NCBI GenBank assembly: GCA_903837255.1
Contig: CAILTZ010000380.1
Span: forward strand, 1-17,131
DNA length: 17,131 bases
Source: an uncultured Pirellula sp.
GTDB taxonomy: Bacteria; Planctomycetota; Planctomycetia; Pirellulales; Pirellulaceae
Direction of reading: 5' to 3'
Below are positions 1 through 8,426 of this stretch, one piece after another. A model generated the notes under the pieces. That model had not been told where the DNA came from and did not search any database. It saw only the letters and a program-made list of their open reading frames with translations. Position 1 is the stretch's first letter. Every line of letters starts with the position of its first letter. Position numbers and translations under genes: made by a program.

Positions 1-143
1 CCCCAGGCGACTACTCAGGCGACTACTCAGGCGAGTACCCAGGGGACTTCTCCGGCTACGGCCTCGACGAGCCGATCATGCTCCAAGAGGGTGTTGTGGT
101 CGATGAGCAGATCGTCGGCCCTGGTGAAATCATTATCCAATAG
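1..143 (+). CDS. C-terminal end of an unidentified protein with GDYS repeats (partial)
   Basis: An open frame runs in from the left edge (first full codon at base 3) and stops at TAG 141-143. The visible 46 residues start with short Gly-[Asp/Glu]-[Tyr/Phe]-[Ser/Pro] repeats. They then run through a Gly-Leu-Asp-Glu segment to the end EIIIQ. No conserved domain can be recognised in so short a tail. The repeats are encoded by a 12-base unit repeated four times at 6-53, with decay toward the 3' end, so this looks like a repeat-expanded, low-complexity C-terminus. The frame is credible because it stays open without rare-looking codons and a hairpin follows the stop. The function is unknown, and the start lies outside the window. 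Confidence 0.65.
   Translation, partial: PGDYSGDYSGEYPGDFSGYGLDEPIMLQEGVVVDEQIVGPGEIIIQ
6..53 (+). repeat. 12-base tandem repeat, four copies
   Basis: GGCGACTACTCA occurs perfectly at 6-17 and 18-29. Two degenerate copies follow at 30-41 (GGCGAGTACCCA) and 42-53 (GGGGACTTCTCC). The unit is in frame and encodes G-D-Y-S, then G-E-Y-P and G-D-F-S. The array may extend left of the window. Confidence 0.85.
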
Positions 144-191
144 CTATCCGAATCCAAGAGCCATCTTGACGCGATCATGGGAATTTGGGTA

Positions 192-230
192 ACCAAGGGA
201 TTTCTGGAATCTCCAAAATCCCCCCTTGGT
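192..230 (+). terminator. Hairpin between two genes, possible terminator
   Basis: ACCAAGGGATTT at 192-203 pairs with AAAT (216-219) plus the CCC and TTGGT parts of 220-230, leaving three extra C residues as a bulge. Inside, TGGA and TCCA pair around an ATC loop. The structure lies 48 bases after the stop of the upstream gene and ends before the ATG at 253. It lacks a clear T-run, so it is not a textbook intrinsic terminator; it could also be a leader structure of the next gene. Confidence 0.45.
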
Positions 231-252
231 CTATCACGAGGCTCTGCGTCTG

Positions 253-2115
253 ATGGTACGGAAACCTGTTGCCAGCATCCAGGCTCGCTTGGCACAAGCG
301 CCCAGCGTCTCACGGCGATCTATTTTGATCACAGGCCTTTCGTTAGCCTTGCTCGGGGGCTGCAAGCTCTTCGTGCGAGAAAAGAAGGACGAGCTCGACA
401 TAGCGAATGCCAAGCTCAAGGAGACGCTTGCCGATCCGGATCGCTTGCGGCTCATCGGAGAGGTGGCAAGATCCTCGGGTGCTAGTCTGCGTCGCTTTCA
501 ATCCTTGGGATTGATCACGAACTTGCCCGGGACCGGTGGGGTGGTTAAGCCCAGCCCTCAGCGAGACATGATGCTTCAAGAGATCCGGCGCAACGACATC
601 CTCGATGCCGAGCGCGTGCTGGACTCGCCGATGACGGCCACGGCCAAGCTGAGCATCATAGCTAATCCCTGCGATGAGAAGGGGGACTTGGTGGATGTGT
701 TGGTTGAATGCTCGGGGGAATGCGATGCGACCGATCTTCGTGAAGGTCACCTCATGGAAGCCCACCTGTTTGAGTATTTCAGCTTCAATGACAGCCAACT
801 TCGCAAGAGCCATGAGAGAGCCACTGCCAAGGGTGATTTATTGATCTTCCCGGCATCTTATTCGAAATCCAGTCAGATCGAGCCGCTCCAGGGGGTGATC
901 CTCAGTGGCGGGAGAATCAAAGATGAATCGCGAATGGCGATCGTGGTTTCAGAAGAATTCCGGCATGTCCATTGGGTCAAGGCCATGGAGACATCGATCA
1001 ATCGTCGGTTTTATTACCAGGACTCTGGCAAGCAGGTGACGGTTGCCAAGGGGAAGAATGATCGAGAGCTGCGCATCGCAGCGCTACCCAAATATCGTTT
1101 TGATCCGACTCATTACTTGGGAACGATTCTTCTACTGGGTTTTGCCGAAAACGCAACGCAGGTCTCCGAACGACTCGAATGGTGTCGACGGATGATCGCC
1201 GATCCGGATCTTACCCGCCGAGCGGCTTGGGAGCTCGAGGCCATGGGCAGCGACCAAGCGATCGAGGCGCTGAAGGTGGCGTTGGCCAATGAGAACGATC
1301 AAGTCCGATTCTATGCAGCGCATTCGCTGGCATACATGGACCAACCTGAATCGGTTGCGATCCTGGAAAATCTCGCCAGGATTTTCCCCAAGTTCCGAGC
1401 TCATTGCTTGATCGGCCTGTGCGTCAATGAACATGCTTCGGCCCGTGAAGCGCTGGAGTCATTGATGCAGGACCCGGATCCTGAGCTTCGATTCGGTGCC
1501 TACTGGTACCTCCACCATCGGGACTCACGCAATGCGATGATCGCAGGCGAGCCGATCGGAGAGTCGTTCCGATTGGTTCGCATCCCTAGCGAGTATCCTC
1601 AGATCTGTGTGTCGATGGAGCGTCGGGCGGAGATTATCCTCTTTGGTGCAAACCCCGAGATCAAGCTCACCAAGCAGCTTGAACCAACCCCGTCGCTTCG
1701 CATCACCCCGATGTCAAGCGGTTTGATTCGCGTGGCGAAACGGACTTTGAGTGGCGAGATACTCCAAACGATCATCACCTCAGACTTTGTTTCTTTGGTC
1801 AAGTCCATGGCAGCTGTCCAAGGCAACTACGGGGACATCGTCCATACGCTCGATGCCTTGGAGCAGTGCGGTGGTTGTTCGACCCACGTGGCCTTGCACC
1901 CGATGCCACGGACAGGTCGCTTGTACGGTCAAGAGACCGAAATCAAGCCATCGGAGCCTGAGGAGTCTCTTCAAGACGAAACGGGCAGCCAGGAGCCGGA
2001 TACCAACAAGTCCACGTCCAAAGCCTCGGACTCCGAGGATTCGATGGTTCGCTCGTACAGCACATCCAAGACCCCTTGGTATCGTCGCATGCCGTTCACA
2101 AAAACCTCTGACTGA
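253..2115 (+). CDS. FlgI (P-ring)-like lipoprotein with inserted HEAT-type repeats
   Basis: From ATG 253 this encodes 620 residues. The N-terminus has a twin arginine (21-22), a hydrophobic stretch and a lipobox LLGGC with Cys37, so an exported lipoprotein is likely. Residues about 64-295 resemble the ring domain of the flagellar P-ring protein FlgI: an opening like GLVVGLxGTGD (here GLITNLPGTGG), then T-x-A-x-L with GDLVDVLV, a GGRI segment, and a segment like FlgI's Ile-Asn helix. Residues about 324-426 are helical HEAT-type repeats (REALESLMQDPDPELRFGAYW). Residues about 434-552 again resemble the FlgI C-terminus (AEIILFGA..., a helix ending LDALEQCGGC). The tail 553-620 is Ser/Glu-rich and disordered. 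Canonical FlgI is about 365 residues, has no lipobox and no HEAT insert, so a role in the flagellum is only inferred. An upstream TTG at 226 lies inside a hairpin; ATG 253 has GAGG 11 bases upstream. The smc gene follows after 21 bases. Confidence 0.7.
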   Translation: MVRKPVASIQARLAQAPSVSRRSILITGLSLALLGGCKLFVREKKDELDIANAKLKETLADPDRLRLIGEVARSSGASLRRFQSLGLITNLPGTGGVVKPSPQRDMMLQEIRRNDILDAERVLDSPMTATAKLSIIANPCDEKGDLVDVLVECSGECDATDLREGHLMEAHLFEYFSFNDSQLRKSHERATAKGDLLIFPASYSKSSQIEPLQGVILSGGRIKDESRMAIVVSEEFRHVHWVKAMETSINRRFYYQDSGKQVTVAKGKNDRELRIAALPKYRFDPTHYLGTILLLGFAENATQVSERLEWCRRMIADPDLTRRAAWELEAMGSDQAIEALKVALANENDQVRFYAAHSLAYMDQPESVAILENLARIFPKFRAHCLIGLCVNEHASAREALESLMQDPDPELRFGAYWYLHHRDSRNAMIAGEPIGESFRLVRIPSEYPQICVSMERRAEIILFGANPEIKLTKQLEPTPSLRITPMSSGLIRVAKRTLSGEILQTIITSDFVSLVKSMAAVQGNYGDIVHTLDALEQCGGCSTHVALHPMPRTGRLYGQETEIKPSEPEESLQDETGSQEPDTNKSTSKASDSEDSMVRSYSTSKTPWYRRMPFTKTSD

Positions 2116-2126
2116 TACCGCTGACT

Positions 2127-2132
2127 GAGGGG
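2127..2132 (+). promoter_or_regulatory. Ribosome binding site of smc
   Basis: GAGGGG sits four bases before ATG 2137 and is one of the few strong Shine-Dalgarno matches in the window. It supports this ATG as the smc start. It lies between the stop of the preceding gene and smc, consistent with cotranscription. Confidence 0.6.
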
Positions 2133-2136
2133 ACGC

Positions 2137-5100
2137 ATGTTACGAGCGCTGGAACTCTCAGGCTTTAAAAGCTTTGCGGATCGCACGCGTTTTGAATTTC
2201 CCGACGGGATCACTGTAGTAGTCGGTCCCAACGGCTCGGGCAAATCGAACGTCGTCGACGCGATCAAATGGGTCTTGGGGGCCCAAAGCGCGAAAGCCTT
2301 GCGCGGCACGGACATGACCGACGTGATCTTCAAGGGTTCTGCGCAGGGTGGACGCAAGCCGGCCAACAGCGCCGAAGTGACGTTGGTTTTGGACAACCGA
2401 AAGCGCATTTTGCCGACCGATCTCGATGAGGTCCAAGTCAGCCGCAGAGTCTATCGCAGCGGCGAGGGTGAATATGCGATCAACGGCCGGCCATGCCGAC
2501 TCAAAGATGTGCGCGAACTATTCCGCGGTACCGGAGTTGGCTTCGACGCTTATAGTTTGATCGAACAAGGAAAAGTCGATCGGTTGCTCCAATCGTCGGC
2601 CAAGGATCGGCGGGCGATTTTCGAGGAGGCCGCTGGCATTTCCCGATTCAAAGCTCGCAAGGCCGAAGCAGAGAAGCGAATAGCACGGGTCGATACGAAC
2701 ATGCTTCGCCTGCATGATATCGTCGAAGAGGTCGGCGGCAGGCTCCAGAGCCTCAAGAACCAAGCCACCCGCGCTCAGCGCTACCGAGAGCTCAACTCCA
2801 AGATGCAGATTCAGCGGCGAAGACTCGGTCTTCTCGAACGAAAAGACCTAGAAAATCAGCTGGCAAAAGCCAACCAGCAGGTCCAACAAGCCATCGAGCA
2901 CAAAGAGCAGTTCACCACCCAGCTTGCTACCATCGAAAACGATCTGCAAAATGCCGTCTTGGCTGTGCAAGCCAGCCAGGAGTCTCTCGAAGATTGCAAT
3001 CAACGCATCATCGAACTCCAGACTTTCTATGCGCAGAGAACCGGCGAATTGACCTCTGCCAGGCAGAGGCACTCGGAGTGGTTGGCTGAACAAGCTAATT
3101 TGCAGGATCGAATCGAGTCGCTTGAGCGACGAGTCTCGATCAGCCAAGAGGAGATCAATGATCGCAACGGAGAGCTGACCGAACTCAACACCCAGCGAGA
3201 TTCGATGGCCGAGTCTCTGGCCCTGATCGACCAGCGGTGCAAAGACTACGATCAGCAGCTGAATTTGCAACGATCCTCCCTGGATCAACTGAGGCTCGAT
3301 CAGCAGAATTTGCGAGACAAGATCTCCAAGTGCAAATACGATTCCTCGCTGCTCGATACCCAGCTCGATCAGTTGGCCGAAGCGATCCTGCGGCAGACTC
3401 TGGAATCCGAATCCCTAACGCAGCGAATCCAAGAACTAGAGATCGAAGCCGATCGGCTTTCTGCCGAAAAAAATCAGGCTTCTGAGCAGCAACACCGAGC
3501 GATCGCCAATCGCGAGTCGGCAAAAAGCCATCTGCACGAAATCACTCAACTCAAAGACCAACAACTTCAAGAGTTGCTTGATTTGCAATCGCAAATCCAA
3601 GGCTTGCGGGAGCGTCACAAGGTTCTCGAAGAGATCGAGGAACAATTTGCGACGGCTGGCAAAGGGGGCCAGCAGCTCATACGAACCGTTGGAGAGAAAG
3701 TCGAACAAAAGTCCAAAGAACACGTTTATTCGCTAGAAACGAATATGGTCGAAAGGGCCGCTAAGACCATTTCAGGGATCGTCGCCGACTTGATCACCTC
3801 GGAACTGCATCTTGCCCCTCTGGTCGATGTGGCGCTCGGATCACATGCCGACGCAGTCGTTTTGGCCGATGGCCAGCTCGTCGACTGGATCCAAGATGGA
3901 CGGCTCGAGCCCGATGGACGCGTAACGCTCCTGAGACTCGATCGCTTACCGGCCCGAAGAACGGGTGAAAAGATCCAGCTCGATGGGCTTCGAGGTGTCC
4001 TAGGCCGAGCCGATCGGTTGGTCCGATACGACACGGCGCATGAGCCGCTGGTGAGATCCTTGTTGGGAACGACCTGGTTTGTCGAATCGCTTACCACCGC
4101 GCTAGAACTGAGCCACCTTCGAGGTGCCGGCCTGCGGTTTGTAACGGCCGAGTGCCAGCTGGTCGACAGCGATGGAAGTATAACGATCGGATCGCTTCAA
4201 GCCGGCCTGGGTTTGGTCTCGAGGCGAAGCGAAATGCAGGCCGCCGAGGAACAGATCGAGGATTTGCACAAGCAGCATTTCCAAGCCAAATCGATCCTTG
4301 AACAAACCCAGCGCGAGCATCAAATCGCTTTAGACCAAGTCCGCGAGGCCGAACAAGAGGTCTTCAGTACGCAGCGACTCGTCGAGTCGATCCACGAAAG
4401 AGCCGCCGCCTTGGGAACCCGTTCCGAGGACCTCGGCAGGCAACTTCAGACAAAACGCGAACAGACCTCCAAGCAACTCCAGAGCCAGTCGGCCTTGCAA
4501 GCTCTGCTAGCCGAGTGCCAAACAGACCTAAACCTATTGAATGACCAGAGCCAAGAGATTCAGCAATCCCTGACTCTATCCGAGAATGAATTTGAGACCA
4601 TCGAGCGCGACTCCAGAACCTGGAACAGCGATCTGGTCGAGAAACGTGTTGCTACGGCTCGGCTCGAGCAGCGCATCGACGGCCTTCGTACAACCCTCGA
4701 CCAACTGCTCAACGATAGCCATGAACGGCAGAATCACGTCCAAGCTGCCAAAGATAGTCTGCACAATCTCGCGCAGCGTATCGTCGATATCACCGAATCG
4801 ATCGATAGACTCAAGGACCAACTCTCCGATCAGGATCAGCAGCTAGCTGCATTGCAACAAGCTCGAACCCATGCGGCCGCATCAGTGGATTCCAAACAAT
4901 TCGAATTGCACAGCATTCTTCAGAATCGCGATGGACTCCAGCGACAAATCGAGAAATGGACCGATCGCTTGGCAAACTATGAGCAAGAACAAACTCGGGT
5001 GGGTGACGAGATTTCGGCCTTCGTATCCCGCTATCTGAACGATTACCAAATCGATCTGGATGCTCAAGATCCGCAGATCGACCCGTCCAAGGATGAACCC

Positions 5101-5796
5101 TTAGATCGCTATGCACTCGAATCACAGATCGGTGCCCTACGGCACGAAATCCAAGTGACCGGAAGCGTAAACTTGGAAGCCTTGGATGAACTCGAGCAGC
5201 TTCAGAGCCGTTACGACACCCTCGCCGGACACGAAAAAGATTTGCTTGAGACCAAGGCCACTTTGATCAAAACGATGCAAAAGATCGACGCCGATTCGCA
5301 GTCATTGTTCGTCGAAACCCTCGAAAAGATACGAGTGAATTTCCAGGCCCTGTACCGCAAATCCTTTGGCGGTGGATTTGCAGACATCGTGCTCGAGAAC
5401 CCCGAGGATCCCGAAAGCGGTATCGAGATTCTCGCGACCCCGCCAGGCAAAACGACCTTCAGCAATAACCTCCTGAGCGGTGGCGAAAAGGCGCTGACTG
5501 CAGTCTCACTGATCATGGCCTTCTTCCAACATCGCCCGAGCCCGTTTTGCGTGCTCGACGAAGTCGACGCGCCGTTTGACGAAGCCAACATCGGACGCTT
5601 CGTCAACGTGCTAAACGAATTCCTCGATAGCACCAAATTCATCATCGTGACCCACAGCAAAAAGACCATGACCGCTGCCGACGTGATCTACGGCATCACC
5701 ATGCAAGAAAGTGGCGTATCGCGCCAAGTCTCCGTGAAATTCGAGGAGGTCGACGACCGCGGCCAGATCGCACTGAGCGAAAACAAAGCGGCTTGA
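2137..5796 (+). CDS. smc: Chromosome segregation ATPase SMC
   Basis: This encodes a 1219-residue condensin subunit, of usual bacterial SMC length. SMC dimers with ScpA/ScpB bind and loop DNA to organise and separate chromosomes. Order of parts: N-terminal ATPase with Walker A GPNGSGKSN (residues 30-38) and the conserved FEEAAGI segment; a long Gln/Glu-rich coiled coil to about 540; a hinge at about 543-685 (SGIVADLI, DGRVTLLRLD, a Gly-rich turn near its end); a returning coiled coil; and a C-terminal ATPase with signature LLSGGEKALTAVSL (SGGEK 1114-1118) and Walker B VLDEVDAP (Asp1141, Glu1142). All ATPase motifs are intact. The scpA and scpB genes are not in the window. The gene is preceded by the FlgI-like lipoprotein gene with a 21-base gap, and fliW follows 120 bases later. 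Confidence 0.97.
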   Translation: MLRALELSGFKSFADRTRFEFPDGITVVVGPNGSGKSNVVDAIKWVLGAQSAKALRGTDMTDVIFKGSAQGGRKPANSAEVTLVLDNRKRILPTDLDEVQVSRRVYRSGEGEYAINGRPCRLKDVRELFRGTGVGFDAYSLIEQGKVDRLLQSSAKDRRAIFEEAAGISRFKARKAEAEKRIARVDTNMLRLHDIVEEVGGRLQSLKNQATRAQRYRELNSKMQIQRRRLGLLERKDLENQLAKANQQVQQAIEHKEQFTTQLATIENDLQNAVLAVQASQESLEDCNQRIIELQTFYAQRTGELTSARQRHSEWLAEQANLQDRIESLERRVSISQEEINDRNGELTELNTQRDSMAESLALIDQRCKDYDQQLNLQRSSLDQLRLDQQNLRDKISKCKYDSSLLDTQLDQLAEAILRQTLESESLTQRIQELEIEADRLSAEKNQASEQQHRAIANRESAKSHLHEITQLKDQQLQELLDLQSQIQGLRERHKVLEEIEEQFATAGKGGQQLIRTVGEKVEQKSKEHVYSLETNMVERAAKTISGIVADLITSELHLAPLVDVALGSHADAVVLADGQLVDWIQDGRLEPDGRVTLLRLDRLPARRTGEKIQLDGLRGVLGRADRLVRYDTAHEPLVRSLLGTTWFVESLTTALELSHLRGAGLRFVTAECQLVDSDGSITIGSLQAGLGLVSRRSEMQAAEEQIEDLHKQHFQAKSILEQTQREHQIALDQVREAEQEVFSTQRLVESIHERAAALGTRSEDLGRQLQTKREQTSKQLQSQSALQALLAECQTDLNLLNDQSQEIQQSLTLSENEFETIERDSRTWNSDLVEKRVATARLEQRIDGLRTTLDQLLNDSHERQNHVQAAKDSLHNLAQRIVDITESIDRLKDQLSDQDQQLAALQQARTHAAASVDSKQFELHSILQNRDGLQRQIEKWTDRLANYEQEQTRVGDEISAFVSRYLNDYQIDLDAQDPQIDPSKDEPLDRYALESQIGALRHEIQVTGSVNLEALDELEQLQSRYDTLAGHEKDLLETKATLIKTMQKIDADSQSLFVETLEKIRVNFQALYRKSFGGGFADIVLENPEDPESGIEILATPPGKTTFSNNLLSGGEKALTAVSLIMAFFQHRPSPFCVLDEVDAPFDEANIGRFVNVLNEFLDSTKFIIVTHSKKTMTAADVIYGITMQESGVSRQVSVKFEEVDDRGQIALSENKAA

Positions 5797-5916
5797 TGAA
5801 CCTATCTAACTTGCGAAATTCTCCGTTTTTTGGCTCTTGGGCTTAAAACGCTGGCCAATCATGCCGAATAAAACGATGGTCTCTTCAGTCTACGCAGCTT
5901 TGCCAATTTGATCACT

Positions 5917-6360
5917 ATGCAGATCCAATCGACTCGCTTCGGCGAATTACAGATCAGCCACTCAGACCTGATTTTCATGCCCCACGGCCTGATCGGCTTC
6001 GAGGATTATCGCCACTGGGTTTTGCTAGCATCTCGGGAAACCGAAGAACTGGCTTGGATGCAGTCGGTCGAGCTTCCCAATGTCGCTCTGCCAATGATCA
6101 GCCCACGGCGGTTTGTTCCCAACTACAGGTTGCAAGTCCAACGCAGGGATCTGGATGTGCTCCAAATGCACTCGAAAGACCAAGTCTACGTCTTGTCGGT
6201 CTTGAGCAAGAACGGGAACCATTGGACGACGAACCTAAAGAGTCCGGTCATCCTCAACTCCACGCGCCGATTGGCGGTCCAAGTCGTGGTGATCGACGAT
6301 CAACCGCTGACCCAGCCAATCATCTTCACCGACGCTCTTGAGCTTCAGAAGGTCGCCTAG
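5917..6360 (+). CDS. fliW: Flagellar assembly factor FliW
   Basis: This encodes 147 residues from ATG 5917, the usual FliW size. FliW is a cytoplasmic protein that binds flagellin and, in other bacteria, antagonises the RNA-binding regulator CsrA, coupling flagellin supply to its translation. Family hallmarks visible: the opening TRFGELQIS, the segment FMPHGLIGFEDY, a following LL, and a central VLSV strand with N-x-x-x-P (NLKSPVILN). An in-frame TTG at 5908 could add three residues, but ATG matches the family start better. No good Shine-Dalgarno sequence is seen. csrA, a frequent partner gene, is not adjacent: the next gene is on the opposite strand and its stop overlaps this one. The FlgI-like gene upstream of smc gives a loose flagellar context. 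Confidence 0.9.
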   Translation: MQIQSTRFGELQISHSDLIFMPHGLIGFEDYRHWVLLASRETEELAWMQSVELPNVALPMISPRRFVPNYRLQVQRRDLDVLQMHSKDQVYVLSVLSKNGNHWTTNLKSPVILNSTRRLAVQVVVIDDQPLTQPIIFTDALELQKVA

Positions 6361-7109
6361 AGTCCTGCAATCCTCGCACCTAAGCGTGTCGCGGTGATGT
6401 TCCCAGAAAAGCAATTGGCAACATCATACTGCTCTTGTCGGGGACGCTCTTGGTAGTTGCTTCGGTACTTGACCCACTGCGTTTGAGCCGATGCAAAATC
6501 ATCCGATGGCTGGTCCTGAATCGGCTCAAAGTCATAACCGAGCATTTGTGGTTCGGGATCTGAATGCACGATGGCAAGCTCGACTTGAGGGCGATCGACC
6601 ACCGGGAGATTCACGTTCCAAAATTGATTCGGCTGCAGATCGATGGATTGCAACTGGGTCCAAGCATAGATGGCTCGGCGAGCCGTCAGTGGCCAGTCCC
6701 GAGGTCGATCCCTGCGCAGGTACTGAGAAATAGCCATCGAGCGAAAGCCCAGCAGTGCTGCCTCTCTTGCTCCAGCCACCGTACCGCTATAGTGGATATC
6801 CACTCCGAGATTCCCCCCCTCGTTAACCCCCGAGAGGATCCACTTGGGTCGAATTCGTAAATGCTTGATCGCTATGCGAATACAATCGGCAGGAGTCCCT
6901 GATACTTTCCAACTAACCGAGTCGAGTCTTTCGACGATCAGCGATTCAGCGGTAGTCACCATATGGGAACAACAGCTTCGCACCGTATCCGGGGCAACCA
7001 CAGCGATCGACCCCAAAGCCTCGATGGCCTGGCAGAGCGACTGCAATCCTATCGCTTCGATTCCGTCATCGTTGGTCAACAAAAAATCGACGTCTAAAGT
7101 GCTCAGCAC
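6357..7109 (-). CDS. surE: 5'/3'-nucleotidase SurE
   Basis: This encodes 250 residues. SurE is a divalent-metal-dependent nucleoside monophosphatase of the cytoplasm, tied to stationary-phase survival and nucleotide salvage. The TNDDG motif gives Asp14 and Asp15; Ser45 lies in APDTVRS; Asn96 lies in SGVNEGGNLG. These match the four metal ligands of E. coli SurE (Asp8, Asp9, Ser39, Asn91). The block YSGTVAGAREAALLG is also typical. The start is GTG at 7109, overlapping the stop of the upstream gene in GTGCTGA, which suggests translational coupling. The usual leading residues before LLTNDDG are extended by about seven here. The 3' end overlaps the fliW stop. Confidence 0.93.
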   Translation of the reverse strand: MLSTLDVDFLLTNDDGIEAIGLQSLCQAIEALGSIAVVAPDTVRSCCSHMVTTAESLIVERLDSVSWKVSGTPADCIRIAIKHLRIRPKWILSGVNEGGNLGVDIHYSGTVAGAREAALLGFRSMAISQYLRRDRPRDWPLTARRAIYAWTQLQSIDLQPNQFWNVNLPVVDRPQVELAIVHSDPEPQMLGYDFEPIQDQPSDDFASAQTQWVKYRSNYQERPRQEQYDVANCFSGNITATRLGARIAGL

Positions 7110-7921
7110 GTGAGCCTCAGAAGCGTTTGATGTGAGGACTCCAAGAGCTCGTCGTAGTCGTAATCCTCCACATCCTCCCCGAGGAGCTCCACCTCGTAGT
7201 AACCTCGATAACCACTGCTTTCGATCGTTTGAATAATCGGTGCAATCGGGACCCGACCGTGACCCAGCAGGCAGCGATTCTGCAAGCCACTAGGGATCGA
7301 TTTCGAGTCGCCACACTGAACCAATCGGATGTGGGGCGTAACCCCTGGAAGCCATTCAAGTACCCTAGGATCCTGTGCCATGTGATAGCAGTCAAAGACA
7401 ATTCCCAAGTTGTCTTGGTCGATCAACGAGAGTATTTCAAGGGTTTCGGGGATGGTGGTCAAGAACGAAAAATCATGGGCACATCCCGAATGCATCGGTT
7501 CAAGAGCCAGCTGCACCCCCAATGCCGCCGCCGCTTGGGCGACCTCCTTCAAGGCCGAAACGAGCAACCGTCGAACGTGGCTACGGGTATGTCCGGCTCG
7601 AGAACCGGCCAGGATCACTAAGCAGTCGGCCTGAAGTTCCGAAGCAACGTGGACGGCCTCCAAGGCATCGGAGAGCGAATCGATATGCGAGCGACCTTCA
7701 AACCCAGTAAAGCCGCCTGCCCAGTGAAGCGATGAGACGCTCATACCGAGCTCCTCGAGCAATTCACGGCCTTTGCTCTCCCCAAAATCCGATAGCTTGG
7801 CTCGCCAAACCCCAATCGCCCCATAACCGTGATCCCGGTAGCGTATCACGTCGTCCTCAAAGCTCCATCGCATCGTGGAAACCTCCAGGACCGATAGACG
7901 TTCTTTCCAAAGCTTTTCCAT
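7103..7921 (-). CDS. TIM-barrel sugar phosphate isomerase/epimerase family protein
   Basis: From ATG 7921 this encodes 272 residues with the xylose-isomerase-like TIM-barrel fold. These enzymes isomerise or epimerise sugars, inositols or hydroxypyruvate-type substrates using a metal; the substrate here cannot be told. Seen: an opening TMRWSFEDD with GYGAIGVWR, WAGGFTG near 68-73, strand 5 ALEPMH with Glu141, FDCYHMAQDP with Asp177 and His180, HIRLVQCGD near 197-205, and a last strand YYEVELLG with Glu245. The frame stays open to 8146, but the extra 75 residues (Lys/Arg/Cys-rich) match nothing in the family, so ATG 7921 is preferred. There is no strong Shine-Dalgarno sequence. surE follows with a seven-base overlap, so the two are probably cotranslated. 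Confidence 0.85.
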   Translation of the reverse strand: MEKLWKERLSVLEVSTMRWSFEDDVIRYRDHGYGAIGVWRAKLSDFGESKGRELLEELGMSVSSLHWAGGFTGFEGRSHIDSLSDALEAVHVASELQADCLVILAGSRAGHTRSHVRRLLVSALKEVAQAAAALGVQLALEPMHSGCAHDFSFLTTIPETLEILSLIDQDNLGIVFDCYHMAQDPRVLEWLPGVTPHIRLVQCGDSKSIPSGLQNRCLLGHGRVPIAPIIQTIESSGYRGYYEVELLGEDVEDYDYDELLESSHQTLLRLTC

Positions 7922-8187
7922 TGAGCGTTTCCGTGCAGGGTATTCTCGAGACTCTACCAAACCAGTTCCAGATTTGGGAATCCGACTCTCTAGCCGGCCA
8001 TCGAACTTCAGTGCACAGTATGCCGGGCCAGGGGGCTTCCGTAAAGGTAGGGAAATGATCTCCAGCCTTTCGCACAAACACCACCTGCTCAAAAAGCATG
8101 CACCATGCAAAAACTTTGAATTGCCCCCTGAGATGTTTTTTGGCACTCGATGATCCGCTAGGGATCCCGCTGGACAAAACAGAAACT

Positions 8188-8203
8188 TTTTCCTCGCGGA
8201 AAA
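8188..8203. promoter_or_regulatory. Palindrome TTTTCC-N4-GGAAAA, possible operator
   Basis: A perfect six-base inverted repeat with a four-base centre (TCGC) lies in the divergent intergenic region. A near-identical half-site pair, with a one-base centre, occurs at 15918-15930 in the other divergent region. It could be a dimeric regulator site or a small hairpin. No regulator gene is present to assign it to. Confidence 0.3.
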
Positions 8204-8426
8204 TTACCGCTACCCAACCCCTTTGGCTTGCTAAATCCCTTCGAAAAAGACCACCAAGCAAAACAGAATCAAAATTTCATCTTGGAGTAAAACCGATTGG
8301 CACAGTAAGTGCAATCTCCGAGAACCACAAAGGTCGAGCCCCCCAAACAGAACTCCACAAAAGAGGCTTGTGGGGAGCTTCGGGCTTTGGTTCGAAAACA
8401 ATCACTGAGAAAAAGTTCACTGAGAA

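Noticed and set aside
6..53. CRISPR-like repeats
   Set aside because: The units are 12 bases, directly adjacent without spacers, and in frame inside a coding sequence.
226..252. TTG start for the FlgI-like lipoprotein gene
   Set aside because: It falls in the right arm of a hairpin and adds residues not needed for the signal peptide. ATG 253 gives a normal lipoprotein leader.
7922..8146. N-terminal extension of the TIM-barrel gene to 8146
   Set aside because: The extra 75 residues resemble nothing in the family and are rich in Cys, Arg and Lys. ATG 7921 starts just before the conserved first strand.
8381..8402. tRNA-like T-loop GGTTCGAAAAC
   Set aside because: Flanking bases do not form the T-stem, and no acceptor or anticodon arms can be found.
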